Origin: Sulfurimonas sp.
GTDB lineage: Bacteria > Campylobacterota > Campylobacteria > Campylobacterales > Sulfurimonadaceae
Assembly (NCBI GenBank): GCA_026987995.1
Contig: JALSMC010000127.1
Location: 1-17,635 of the forward strand
Reading direction: 5' to 3'
Length of the DNA stretch: 17,635 nucleotides
The notes below the pieces were generated by a model that was not told the DNA's origin, did not search any database, and saw only the letters and a list, made by a program, of their open reading frames with translations. A program made the position numbers and the translations under genes. Positions within the stretch are counted from its first letter, which is position 1. The number at the start of each line of letters is the position of its first letter. Shown here one piece after another: positions 1 through 6,987 of this stretch.

Positions 1-56
1 ATTGCTATATTTATTTCTTCTCTTGCGTTCTCTGAAATGTTATAAGTTACTCTCAT
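1..56 (-). CDS. 5' end of an unidentified gene, cut by the window edge
   Basis: An ATG at 56-54 on the minus strand opens a frame that stays open to the window edge and reads MRVTYNISENAREEINIA. A purine-rich AAAAAGAGA stretch lies at ribosome-binding distance, and an extended -10 (TGCTATAAG) lies 20 bases further upstream, so the start is better supported than its length suggests. The opening, a beta-strand-like segment followed by a helix rich in Glu and Arg, would fit the N-terminus of a small DNA-binding protein such as a ribbon-helix-helix antitoxin. Eighteen residues cannot establish a family, so no function is assigned. Confidence 0.35.
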   Translation of the reverse strand, partial: MRVTYNISENAREEINIA

Positions 57-76
57 TTGAATCTCTTTTTTTAACT

Positions 77-85
77 CTTATAGCA
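77..85 (-). promoter_or_regulatory. Extended -10 promoter element for the left-edge gene
   Basis: On the minus strand this reads TGCTATAAG, an extended -10 (TG-N-TATAAG). It is followed at normal distance by a purine-rich ribosome-binding stretch and the ATG at 56. No -35 hexamer is visible, which is common in Campylobacterota sigma-70 promoters. The element lies just beyond the stop codon of the truncated PAS gene. Confidence 0.4.
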
Positions 86-100
86 ATTTCTGTTCTTAAT

Positions 101-661
101 TTAATGTTTGTTATTTGTTGGCAATAGACCTGTAAGTTTGTCCATTTGTGAAAGTTTCCTAACATGTTCTAATGCTACACTCAACTCTTCTGTTCTTAGC
201 TGCACTTTATTTTCAAGAGTCTTATTCAGGTGACTTAACTCTTTTTGAGCATCATGTAGTTTAGTAACCTCTCTTGATATTCCAAAAATTTTACAAGTAC
301 CATTTCTTTCATCTATAACCGGTAAAATAGTTGTATTCCAAAATCGTTCGTTCTCACCATCAATAATAACACTTTCATCATAAGTTATGGGTTTACGCAG
401 ACGAATACACTCTTCATACCTACTACTTACCGTCTCAAAAGTAGCTTCATCTAAAATATCTTTTAAATTTAATCCATCTATTTGATTCATCTCAAGACCA
501 AATGTTTGTTCTAGAGAGCGATTACTTGCTTCACTTATAAACTCTCCATCCGCATTTAACCTAACTATAAACATGTTATCATCCGAGTTATTCCATAGAG
601 TTCTAAAGAGTAATAACTCCCCATCCACTACAGAATTTTCAATATAATCATGTTTTATCAT
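101..661 (-). CDS. PAS-domain protein with truncated GGDEF domain
   Basis: This 186-residue soluble protein has one PAS sensor domain (about residues 18-135), recognisable by its PAS-core pattern and by the PAC-like end GISREVTKLHDAQKE. A coiled-coil linker with a KVQLRTEEL heptad pattern follows (about 136-170). It ends with DKLTGL (174-179), the motif that normally opens a GGDEF diguanylate cyclase domain. Seven residues later a stop codon appears, so the roughly 150-residue catalytic domain is missing and the protein cannot make c-di-GMP. The bases beyond the stop show no GGDEF coding in any minus-strand frame; a new promoter and gene start lie there instead. It may be a decayed cyclase, or a retained PAS/coiled-coil protein that binds partners. 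The start is supported by GAGGAA eight bases upstream, with a TACAAT -10-like hexamer at 693-688. No signal peptide or membrane segment is seen. Confidence 0.75.
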   Translation of the reverse strand: MIKHDYIENSVVDGELLLFRTLWNNSDDNMFIVRLNADGEFISEASNRSLEQTFGLEMNQIDGLNLKDILDEATFETVSSRYEECIRLRKPITYDESVIIDGENERFWNTTILPVIDERNGTCKIFGISREVTKLHDAQKELSHLNKTLENKVQLRTEELSVALEHVRKLSQMDKLTGLLPTNNKH

Positions 662-704
662 AGTAATTCCTCAAATCATCCTAGTAAATTGTACCCAAAA
701 GTTT

Positions 705-1229
705 CTATTTTACACCCATCTGTGTAAGTTGTTTCACATAAAAACAGCCATCGTCTATGCCTAGTTCACATGACTTTTTATAGTACTCTTTAGCAACACT
801 TTTGTCGCGTTTGACTCCACGACCTATCTCATGAAAAAATGCATAATGTTGACATGCTATTGCCACACTATTATCACATGCTTTTCCGTAAAACTCTAAG
901 GCTTTTGTATAGTTCTTCTCTACACCTGTTCCTTTGTTATAACTGTTAGCTATGAAAAGACATGAATTTCCTAGACCTAATGAGCATGACTTAGTATAAA
1001 ACTCTAGTGCTTTAGGAACACTCATCTTAACTGTGATGCCTTGATTGTAAGCCTCTGCCACATACTGACAAGCAAGAGGATTGTTTTGCTCACAAGCCTG
1101 CTCAAATATCTCAAAAGCTTTCTTCTTATTCCCTGCGTTTGATGCGGCTATTCCATCTTCTACAAGATTTGCATAGATATTTATACTTAGTAGTGAGAGC
1201 ATGAGTAGTAGTGTTTTAAATATTTTCAT
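705..1229 (-). CDS. Secreted Sel1-repeat protein, Helicobacter cysteine-rich (Hcp) type
   Basis: This 174-residue protein has an N-terminal signal peptide (MKIFKTLLLMLSLLSINIYA, likely cleaved near residue 20). Four Sel1-like helix-turn-helix repeats follow. Cysteines fall at 46/54, 82/90, 118/126 and 154/162, so each pair is eight residues apart and the repeats step by exactly 36. This is the arrangement of Helicobacter Hcp beta-lactamase-like proteins, in which each repeat is closed by a disulfide in the periplasm or outside the cell. Hcp proteins have been linked to peptidoglycan-fragment binding; whether this one shares that role is unknown. The ATG at 1229 was chosen because the signal peptide begins there and AGGAA lies just upstream. 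The open frame extends to 1331 without a good start, and that extension would overlap the divergent gene. Confidence 0.8.
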   Translation of the reverse strand: MKIFKTLLLMLSLLSINIYANLVEDGIAASNAGNKKKAFEIFEQACEQNNPLACQYVAEAYNQGITVKMSVPKALEFYTKSCSLGLGNSCLFIANSYNKGTGVEKNYTKALEFYGKACDNSVAIACQHYAFFHEIGRGVKRDKSVAKEYYKKSCELGIDDGCFYVKQLTQMGVK

Positions 1230-1297
1230 TTGTATTCCTATTGTTTTAAAATGTATTGTACCTTGTTCAGCTTGTAGAGTTGTTAATAAACTTCTGA

Positions 1298-1303
1298 TAG
1301 AAT
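1298..1303 (+). promoter_or_regulatory. -10-like hexamer abutting the 1312 start
   Basis: TAGAAT, preceded by TG, lies eight bases before the ATG at 1312. By usual -10 spacing transcription would begin near 1310, giving a nearly leaderless message. No Shine-Dalgarno sequence lies between. This is inferred from sequence only. Confidence 0.3.
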
Positions 1304-1311
1304 TCCTTACT

Positions 1312-1623
1312 ATGAAAAAGAATGAGAACAAAATAACAAAAATACTATTGGCGATATTGTTTATGTTAAGTTTTCATGACTTTATCCTACAACAAGATGT
1401 CACACTTGTCTCAGAACAAAGTAAAATTTCTTCACAACAAACAACTCAAATTACACAGTTACTTTTAGTCGAGCATAACCTCTGTCATTCTCCTTTTATT
1501 CTCTCAACTACCAGTTTTATAGTAGATAATAAACTCTCCACACCTACTATTTTAGCAAAAACTTTTTTTCTCAAACAACTCCAAACAAACAATATTTTCA
1601 CCCCTCCAAAAACAATTTCCTAA
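1312..1623 (+). CDS. Small exported protein heading the metal-efflux cluster
   Basis: This 103-residue protein has a basic N-terminus (MKKNENKITK) and one hydrophobic segment (about 11-20), giving a signal peptide or a membrane anchor. FHDF follows at 21-24. Potential metal ligands are H22, D23, H55, C58 and H59 (EHNLCHS). The tail is TPPKTIS. The general plan resembles the protein at 14108: hydrophobic N-terminus, His-Asp directly after it, a short Cys/His region and a Pro-Pro...Ser tail. Small proteins of this kind, including the DUF2946-like group, often sit beside metal-efflux genes, but the family assignment here is weak. It lies 45 bases upstream of the outer-membrane factor gene on the same strand, probably in one transcript. 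No ribosome binding site precedes the ATG. An upstream in-frame ATG at 1201 was rejected because it falls inside the divergent gene. Confidence 0.55.
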   Translation: MKKNENKITKILLAILFMLSFHDFILQQDVTLVSEQSKISSQQTTQITQLLLVEHNLCHSPFILSTTSFIVDNKLSTPTILAKTFFLKQLQTNNIFTPPKTIS

Positions 1624-1668
1624 TACAAATCAATTACAAATAAAAAAATAATACCAAGGAAAAAATAT

Positions 1669-2847
1669 ATGAAGTATTTAATATACATGCTCTTTCCTGT
1701 ACTTGTTACGGCGCAGAGCATAGAGCAACTCTATGAGAGTGTTCAAAGTAGTGACACCTACAAAAGCAAGACACAAAGTGCAGTTGCAAATGCACAGCTA
1801 AAAAATGCAGCACTCTATCAAGATGGCTGGAGTGTTGGTGGAGGTATAGGATATGCAAATGTCCGAGATGGCTCAGACGAGGGAAGTGAATTTGGGCTTA
1901 ATGTTGCTAAAACGTTGAACTTCGGTGGTGATGCACTTGAGCATATCATAGATAAAAACAAAAATTATGCAACACTCTCTAAAGAAGTTACAAAAAATAG
2001 AATGAGAACACAACTTTGGACAACTTATGGAAACTACTGTATCACAATGCAAGCACTTCAAGCAAAAGCAGCTTTAGCAAGCATATATGATGACATACGA
2101 GTCCATATTCAAAAGGGAGTTGCTTATGGTGAGTTTGATGCATCAAAAGGGATAATGGCCGAGCTCTCTTTGAACAACCTCAATCTACAAATCTCTCAAC
2201 TTGAAAACACACTCCAAAGTTATGAAGCACAGATAAAGCTATTAGTCCCCTTTGATGGACAGTTTGAGTGTAAAAAGCTCTCTCCAGATTTCAATGAAAT
2301 TTTTAATCCAAAACACTCTGCACTCTGGCCGATGCTACAGGAGAATAGAGAAATTCAAAAAGAGAAGCTCTCGTATACACAACAAGCTTTCAATCAGACA
2401 AATGTAAGTCTTTCGTATAACAGCGAAATAGACACAGATAGATATATGCTCAATCTTAATATTCCTTTGACATACGGAAGTAGTAAAAGTGAAGCAAAAA
2501 AAGAGGCTGCTTTGCAACAATTAAGTTCTGTTTCTCATGAGTTAAAAGCCTTTGAAAATAGTTATAAACAAGAGACAATAACACTCAAAAATCGTATAGC
2601 TATCTATAGACAATATCTTAAAAATACCGAAAAATCCATCACTCATAGTGCCGATAAACTAATCGCTCAGAGTAATATGCGTTTTCTCGCAGGAGAAGAG
2701 AGTCTTATCTCTATGCTTAAAGCTACAGAAACTAAACTACAAATGATTGAAACAATACTACAACTTAAAATACAAAGGCATAGTGCAGTTGGGAAATACA
2801 TGTACAAATATGCAATAGATCCAAAGGAAATAGACAATGTTAAATAA
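1669..2847 (+). CDS. TolC/CzcC-family outer-membrane efflux factor
   Basis: This 392-residue protein has a short signal peptide (MKYLIYMLFPVLVTA) and then long amphipathic helices typical of outer-membrane efflux factors. The SIEQLYESV start, the ANAQLKNAALYQDG segment and the C-terminal FLAGEESLISMLKATETKLQ match the repeated halves of the TolC/CzcC fold. It would trimerise to form the exit duct through the outer membrane and periplasm for the pump encoded downstream. At 392 residues it is slightly shorter than most CzcC proteins. The start is supported by AAGGAA upstream. Its 3' end overlaps the adaptor gene by 11 bases, suggesting translational coupling. Metal specificity cannot be read from this component. 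Confidence 0.85.
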   Translation: MKYLIYMLFPVLVTAQSIEQLYESVQSSDTYKSKTQSAVANAQLKNAALYQDGWSVGGGIGYANVRDGSDEGSEFGLNVAKTLNFGGDALEHIIDKNKNYATLSKEVTKNRMRTQLWTTYGNYCITMQALQAKAALASIYDDIRVHIQKGVAYGEFDASKGIMAELSLNNLNLQISQLENTLQSYEAQIKLLVPFDGQFECKKLSPDFNEIFNPKHSALWPMLQENREIQKEKLSYTQQAFNQTNVSLSYNSEIDTDRYMLNLNIPLTYGSSKSEAKKEAALQQLSSVSHELKAFENSYKQETITLKNRIAIYRQYLKNTEKSITHSADKLIAQSNMRFLAGEESLISMLKATETKLQMIETILQLKIQRHSAVGKYMYKYAIDPKEIDNVK

Positions 2848-3901
2848 AAAAATACTCACACTACTACTCGCGACTTCAGTTGCACTCTTTGGGGAGTCAC
2901 CTTTTGTAAAAGGCGAAAACAAGATGGTAAAACTACAAGCGATTAAGAGTGTAGACTCAGTCTATCTTGGAAGCTTTTTAGCACAAGGACATCTTCCAGC
3001 AGATAAAATATATAGAATTGATGCACCAGTTGAAGGTGTTGTAGAGAAACTTGGTGCAGGTTTGTATGAAAATATACAAAAAAGAAAAGTTGTTGCAGTT
3101 ATTAAGAGTCCAAAGATACTTGAGCTCGAAGCAACATATATCAACCTTTTAATAGAAGAAGAGTATAACAAAAATGAAGTAGCACGGCTAGAACCTCTCT
3201 ATAAAGCTGCTGTAGTTGCAAAAAAACAGTTTTTAAAAGCAAAAAATACACTCAAAAAGTATGAAACGCAGGTAGAGTTTTACTATTCACTTCTTCAAGA
3301 GTGGGGTTTGAGTAAAAAACAAGTAGATACCATTACACGAACAAAACAACCTATACCTGAAATCTATATCTATGCTCCTATAGATGGGAAAGTAGCAGAC
3401 CTAAATATTTTTCCAAAAATGTACCTCCAACGTGGTGAGCACATGATGACAATAGTAAGTAAAAAAGGTACTCACTTAGAAATAGCACTTCCTAAAGAAA
3501 TCGTAGCTAAGCTCCATGTAAACTCTGAACTTATCATAGGAAATAAGCCTTTTGAAGTGGAGTCCATTGCCGCAGAAGTAGATATGAGAACCCAGACTAT
3601 AGCGGTGCATCTTGTTCCAAAAGGTACTTATAACATTCTACCAAATGAGAAAAAAAATATTAAACTTTACTGGCCAAAAAAAGCCTTAAGAGTTGCATCC
3701 TCAGCAGTTATTAATTATGCTGAGAAAGCATCCTTGTTTGTAAAAGAAGATGCTGGATACAGACTTTATACTATAACACCTCTAGGAAGAGATGCAAATA
3801 ATGTTTACTTTATTTGCAAAGATATAGATGGGAGTGAAGAGGTTGTTGTACGTGGTGCTATCTCTTTAAAAGGAGCACTAGAAGGTATGCAGGATGATTG
3901 A
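2837..3901 (+). CDS. Periplasmic adaptor (membrane fusion protein) of RND metal efflux, CzcB-like
   Basis: This 354-residue protein has an N-terminal export signal (MLNKKILTLLLATSVALFG). Barrel-sandwich (lipoyl-like) half motifs are seen at about 53-70 (RIDAPVEGVVEKLGAG) and about 178-200 (IYAPIDGKVADLNIFPKMYLQRGE). They flank a helical hairpin at about 90-160. A beta-barrel and a membrane-proximal region follow. It should bridge the RND pump and the outer-membrane factor. It is short for a CzcB or CusB and lacks the extra N- and C-terminal metal-binding or CusF-like domains seen in some relatives. AAAGGAA supports the start. The gene overlaps its neighbours by 11 and 8 bases, so it is the middle of a tight three-gene operon. 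Confidence 0.85.
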   Translation: MLNKKILTLLLATSVALFGESPFVKGENKMVKLQAIKSVDSVYLGSFLAQGHLPADKIYRIDAPVEGVVEKLGAGLYENIQKRKVVAVIKSPKILELEATYINLLIEEEYNKNEVARLEPLYKAAVVAKKQFLKAKNTLKKYETQVEFYYSLLQEWGLSKKQVDTITRTKQPIPEIYIYAPIDGKVADLNIFPKMYLQRGEHMMTIVSKKGTHLEIALPKEIVAKLHVNSELIIGNKPFEVESIAAEVDMRTQTIAVHLVPKGTYNILPNEKKNIKLYWPKKALRVASSAVINYAEKASLFVKEDAGYRLYTITPLGRDANNVYFICKDIDGSEEVVVRGAISLKGALEGMQDD

Positions 3902-6900
3902 TAAACTTATACAGTTTGCTCTTTCACAGCGAATATTTGCTGTTGTTATTGCACTAGGGCTTTTAGTTGGAGGTATTGTCTCTTACTCTAAGCTTACCAT
4001 TGATGCTTTTCCAGATGTTTCAACTACACAGGTAGAGATTATTACCAAAGCACCAGGGATGACACCTAAAGAGGTAGAGCAACAGATTACTATTCCTATA
4101 GAGCTTGAGATGCAAGGTATCCCACATCTTAAAATCACACGCTCTACTTCAAAATATGCTTTGAGTGATGTTGTTATAGACTTTGAGGAGGGAACGGACC
4201 TCTACTGGGCACGCGATAGAGTTTACCAAAGACTTAACGGTGTTATGGCAGACCTTCCAGCATCAGCATCTGGAGGGATGGCACCTATTACAACACCTTT
4301 AGGTGAGATACTTATGTTTACAATTGAGTCAGATAGACTTACTCTTATGGAGCGAAAAACACTACTTGATTGGGTCATTCGTCCTGCTCTGCGAAATATT
4401 AAAGGTGTGGCTGATGTAAATGTGCTTGGAGGCGATAGTAAAATATATGAGATAAAGCCTGATTTTGCCACAATGGCATCCTTAGGGATTACACTAAACT
4501 CTTTAGAAGATAAAATTGCAAAAAACAATGCAAACTATGGAGCAGGAAGGATTGAGCATGGAGATGAAGCACTACTTGTAAGATTGCCAGGTCGCATGAA
4601 AGATGTAAGTGAGATAAAAAACCTTGTAGTGAAAGTTCAAAACAATGGAGCAATTATTCGTCTTGGCGATATTGCAAAAGTGAGCATCTCTTCACTTACA
4701 CGCTATGGTTATGTTACTAAAGATGGTAAAGGTGAAGCAGTTGAGGGACTTGTTCTTGGACTCAAAGGTGCAGATGCTTCAACGGTAACATCAGAGGTAA
4801 GAAAGCGCTTAGAGGAGCTAGAGAAGTCACTCCCTGAGGGTACAACTATAGAGATATTTTATGATAGAAAAGATTTAATCTCTAAAGCTGTTAGTATGGT
4901 GCAAAAGGCCTTAACGGAAGCCATAGTCTTGGTAGTTATAATCCTACTACTCTTCTTAGGTAGTTTTGTTTCAGCTATTACGGTTGCCCTTATTTTACCA
5001 ATGGCAATTTTAAGTGCTTTTATCTTGATGTACTACTTTAACATTAGTGTAAACTTGATGAGTTTAGGGGGTATTGCTATTGCCATAGGGATGATTATAG
5101 ACTCCGGTGTGGTTATGGTTGAGAACATCATAGCAAGACTAGCCGACCCTCTCGATAAAAGTATGTCAAGACTTGAGATTATGGCAGCTGCAGCAAAAGA
5201 GGTGAGTACTCCTGTTATAGCAGGTGTTTCTATTATTATTATAGTATTTACTCCCCTTTTGATGCTTGATGGCATCGGTGGAAAGCTTTTTGCACCTGTA
5301 GCTCTGAGTATAGTCTTTACACTTGCAGCTTCTATTTTACTAGCACTTTTTGTTATTCCAACTGTTGCTTCATTTTTAATCCAGCACCCACGACATGAAG
5401 ATACATTTTTAATGAAGTATCTACTTAAAGTGTATGAGCCTTTTTTGAAAAAAGCTTTTAAGTTGGAGTTTTTTATCTATGGTATTTTAGTCGTACTCCT
5501 TGTAGCTACTTCTTATGCTTTTGGAAATATAGGAAAAACTTTTATGCCAACGATGGATGAGGGAAATATCGTTATAGGAGTGGAAACACCACCATCAATC
5601 AATATCCCAGCAGGAGTAGAACTTGCAACTCAGATACAAAAACAACTCATGCAAGATGTTCCTGAGATAAAATCAATCATCGCAAGAAGTGGTTCTGATG
5701 AGATAGGACTCGATCCTATGGGTCTTAATGATACAGACACATTTTTAGTTTTTAAGCCTAAAAGTGAGTGGAGAAATCAAGATTCAGAGTGGCTCAAAGA
5801 GCAGATGCGTCAATCTCTCGAAAAAATACAAGGGATAGAGTATAGCTTCACACAACCCATACAGATGCGAACTTCCGAGATGCTTACAGGCTCACGTGGC
5901 GATGTCGTTATTAAGCTCTTTGGGGAGGATATGGATGCACTTAATTCACTCGGGAGTAAGATAAAAGGTGTCATAGAGGCTACAGAGGGTTCTGAAGATG
6001 TTTACATGAAACAAAATGATGGGGTAGCCTATCAAGAGTTGCGTTTTAATGATGAAAAGCTAGGGAATTATGGGCTCGATAAATATGATGTAGCACACCT
6101 ACTTCAAGCTGCTGTAAGTGGTGTAGAGGTTGGAACTATTTACAAAGGAATGAAGCAGTTTTCTATTATTATTCGTGGAGATTACTTAAAGAAAAATCTT
6201 GATGAACTCTATCTTGTTGGTCTAGGCGGTGAAGCTGTTTCTCTCTCTGAAGTTGTAGAGATTGTTAGAACAGATGGACCCGTTGAGATTAAACATGAAA
6301 AAGCAAAACGCTTTATTTCTATACAGACAAATGTATCGGGAATTGACCTTGTAACATTTGTTGAGAACCTTCAGTCTAGCATATCAAATGAAGTAAAACT
6401 TCCTGCGGGTTACTACTTGACATACGGAGGAGAGTTTAAAAATCAACAAGCGACAATGCAGCGACTCTCAATAGTTGTTCCTATTGCACTTGTACTGATA
6501 TTTATGATTTTATATATGACATTTAAGTCAGTCCTACAGAGTGTCATCATCTTTACTACTATTCCACTTGCGATGATGGGAGGGATTTTTGGTCTCTATG
6601 CGACTAATAGTTATCTCTCTGTACCTGCTTCTGTGGGATTTATAGCACTCTTAGGTATTGCTGTGCTTAATGGTGTTGTGATGATTAGTTACTTCAATGA
6701 GTTGGCTCGTGAAATGCCAATAGCCCAAGTTGTTATAGAGGGAGCAAAAAGAAGACTCCGCCCTGTCTTAATGACAGCGACTATCGCCGCACTCTCTTTA
6801 GTTCCTATGTTATTTGCAACGGGTCCAGGGTCAGAGATTCAAAAGCCTTTAGCAATTGTTGTTATTTTTGGGCTTATATCTTCAACCGCTCTTACTCTAC

Positions 6901-6950
6901 TGCTACTGCCTATGCTCTATAAGCGGTTTGTTAAAGAGAAGGAGGTGTAG
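3894..6950 (+). CDS. Heavy-metal efflux RND permease, CzcA-like
   Basis: This 1018-residue protein is a full-length inner-membrane proton antiporter of the HME-RND family. TM1 lies at about 14-32, and porter-domain signatures such as YSKLTIDAFPDVSTTQVEI lie at 31-49. TM4 carries D403 and E410 in GMIIDSGVVMVEN. The second half repeats the fold, with DEGNI at 555-559 and DPMGLND at 607-613. Classical Co/Zn/Cd CzcA pumps have an additional Asp six residues before the TM4 Asp; here that position is Ala397. The segment GGIAIAIG at 392-399 is like the Cu/Ag pump CusA. Of the three CusA methionines only the one at M663 (SEMLTG) seems to be present; the other two align with non-Met residues. The class is therefore clear but the metal is not: a divalent metal or Cu(I)/Ag(I) are both possible. 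AGAAGG supports the start. Confidence 0.88.
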   Translation: MIDKLIQFALSQRIFAVVIALGLLVGGIVSYSKLTIDAFPDVSTTQVEIITKAPGMTPKEVEQQITIPIELEMQGIPHLKITRSTSKYALSDVVIDFEEGTDLYWARDRVYQRLNGVMADLPASASGGMAPITTPLGEILMFTIESDRLTLMERKTLLDWVIRPALRNIKGVADVNVLGGDSKIYEIKPDFATMASLGITLNSLEDKIAKNNANYGAGRIEHGDEALLVRLPGRMKDVSEIKNLVVKVQNNGAIIRLGDIAKVSISSLTRYGYVTKDGKGEAVEGLVLGLKGADASTVTSEVRKRLEELEKSLPEGTTIEIFYDRKDLISKAVSMVQKALTEAIVLVVIILLLFLGSFVSAITVALILPMAILSAFILMYYFNISVNLMSLGGIAIAIGMIIDSGVVMVENIIARLADPLDKSMSRLEIMAAAAKEVSTPVIAGVSIIIIVFTPLLMLDGIGGKLFAPVALSIVFTLAASILLALFVIPTVASFLIQHPRHEDTFLMKYLLKVYEPFLKKAFKLEFFIYGILVVLLVATSYAFGNIGKTFMPTMDEGNIVIGVETPPSINIPAGVELATQIQKQLMQDVPEIKSIIARSGSDEIGLDPMGLNDTDTFLVFKPKSEWRNQDSEWLKEQMRQSLEKIQGIEYSFTQPIQMRTSEMLTGSRGDVVIKLFGEDMDALNSLGSKIKGVIEATEGSEDVYMKQNDGVAYQELRFNDEKLGNYGLDKYDVAHLLQAAVSGVEVGTIYKGMKQFSIIIRGDYLKKNLDELYLVGLGGEAVSLSEVVEIVRTDGPVEIKHEKAKRFISIQTNVSGIDLVTFVENLQSSISNEVKLPAGYYLTYGGEFKNQQATMQRLSIVVPIALVLIFMILYMTFKSVLQSVIIFTTIPLAMMGGIFGLYATNSYLSVPASVGFIALLGIAVLNGVVMISYFNELAREMPIAQVVIEGAKRRLRPVLMTATIAALSLVPMLFATGPGSEIQKPLAIVVIFGLISSTALTLLLLPMLYKRFVKEKEV

Positions 6951-6965
6951 AGAGCTAGCTCTCTA
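6948..6965. terminator. Perfect 18-bp palindrome over the RND stop codon, possible terminator
   Basis: TAGAGAGCTAGCTCTCTA is a perfect inverted repeat that could fold as a seven-base-pair stem with a CTAG loop. It begins with the TAG stop codon of the pump gene. A run of six T follows at 6978-6983, after a gap of 12 bases. That gap is long for a classical intrinsic terminator, so termination is plausible but not certain. It lies between convergent genes and could act on either strand. Confidence 0.4.
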
Positions 6966-6987
6966 TATCTTACTTCGTTTTTTAAAT

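Noticed and set aside
1201..1311. N-terminal extension of the 1312 gene to an ATG at 1201
   Set aside because: It would run through the 5' end and ribosome binding site of the divergent Sel1 gene, and the signal-like N-terminus begins at 1312.
3894..6950. Naming the pump cusA
   Set aside because: Two of the three CusA metal-binding methionines seem absent and the porter motif DPMGLND is CzcA-like.
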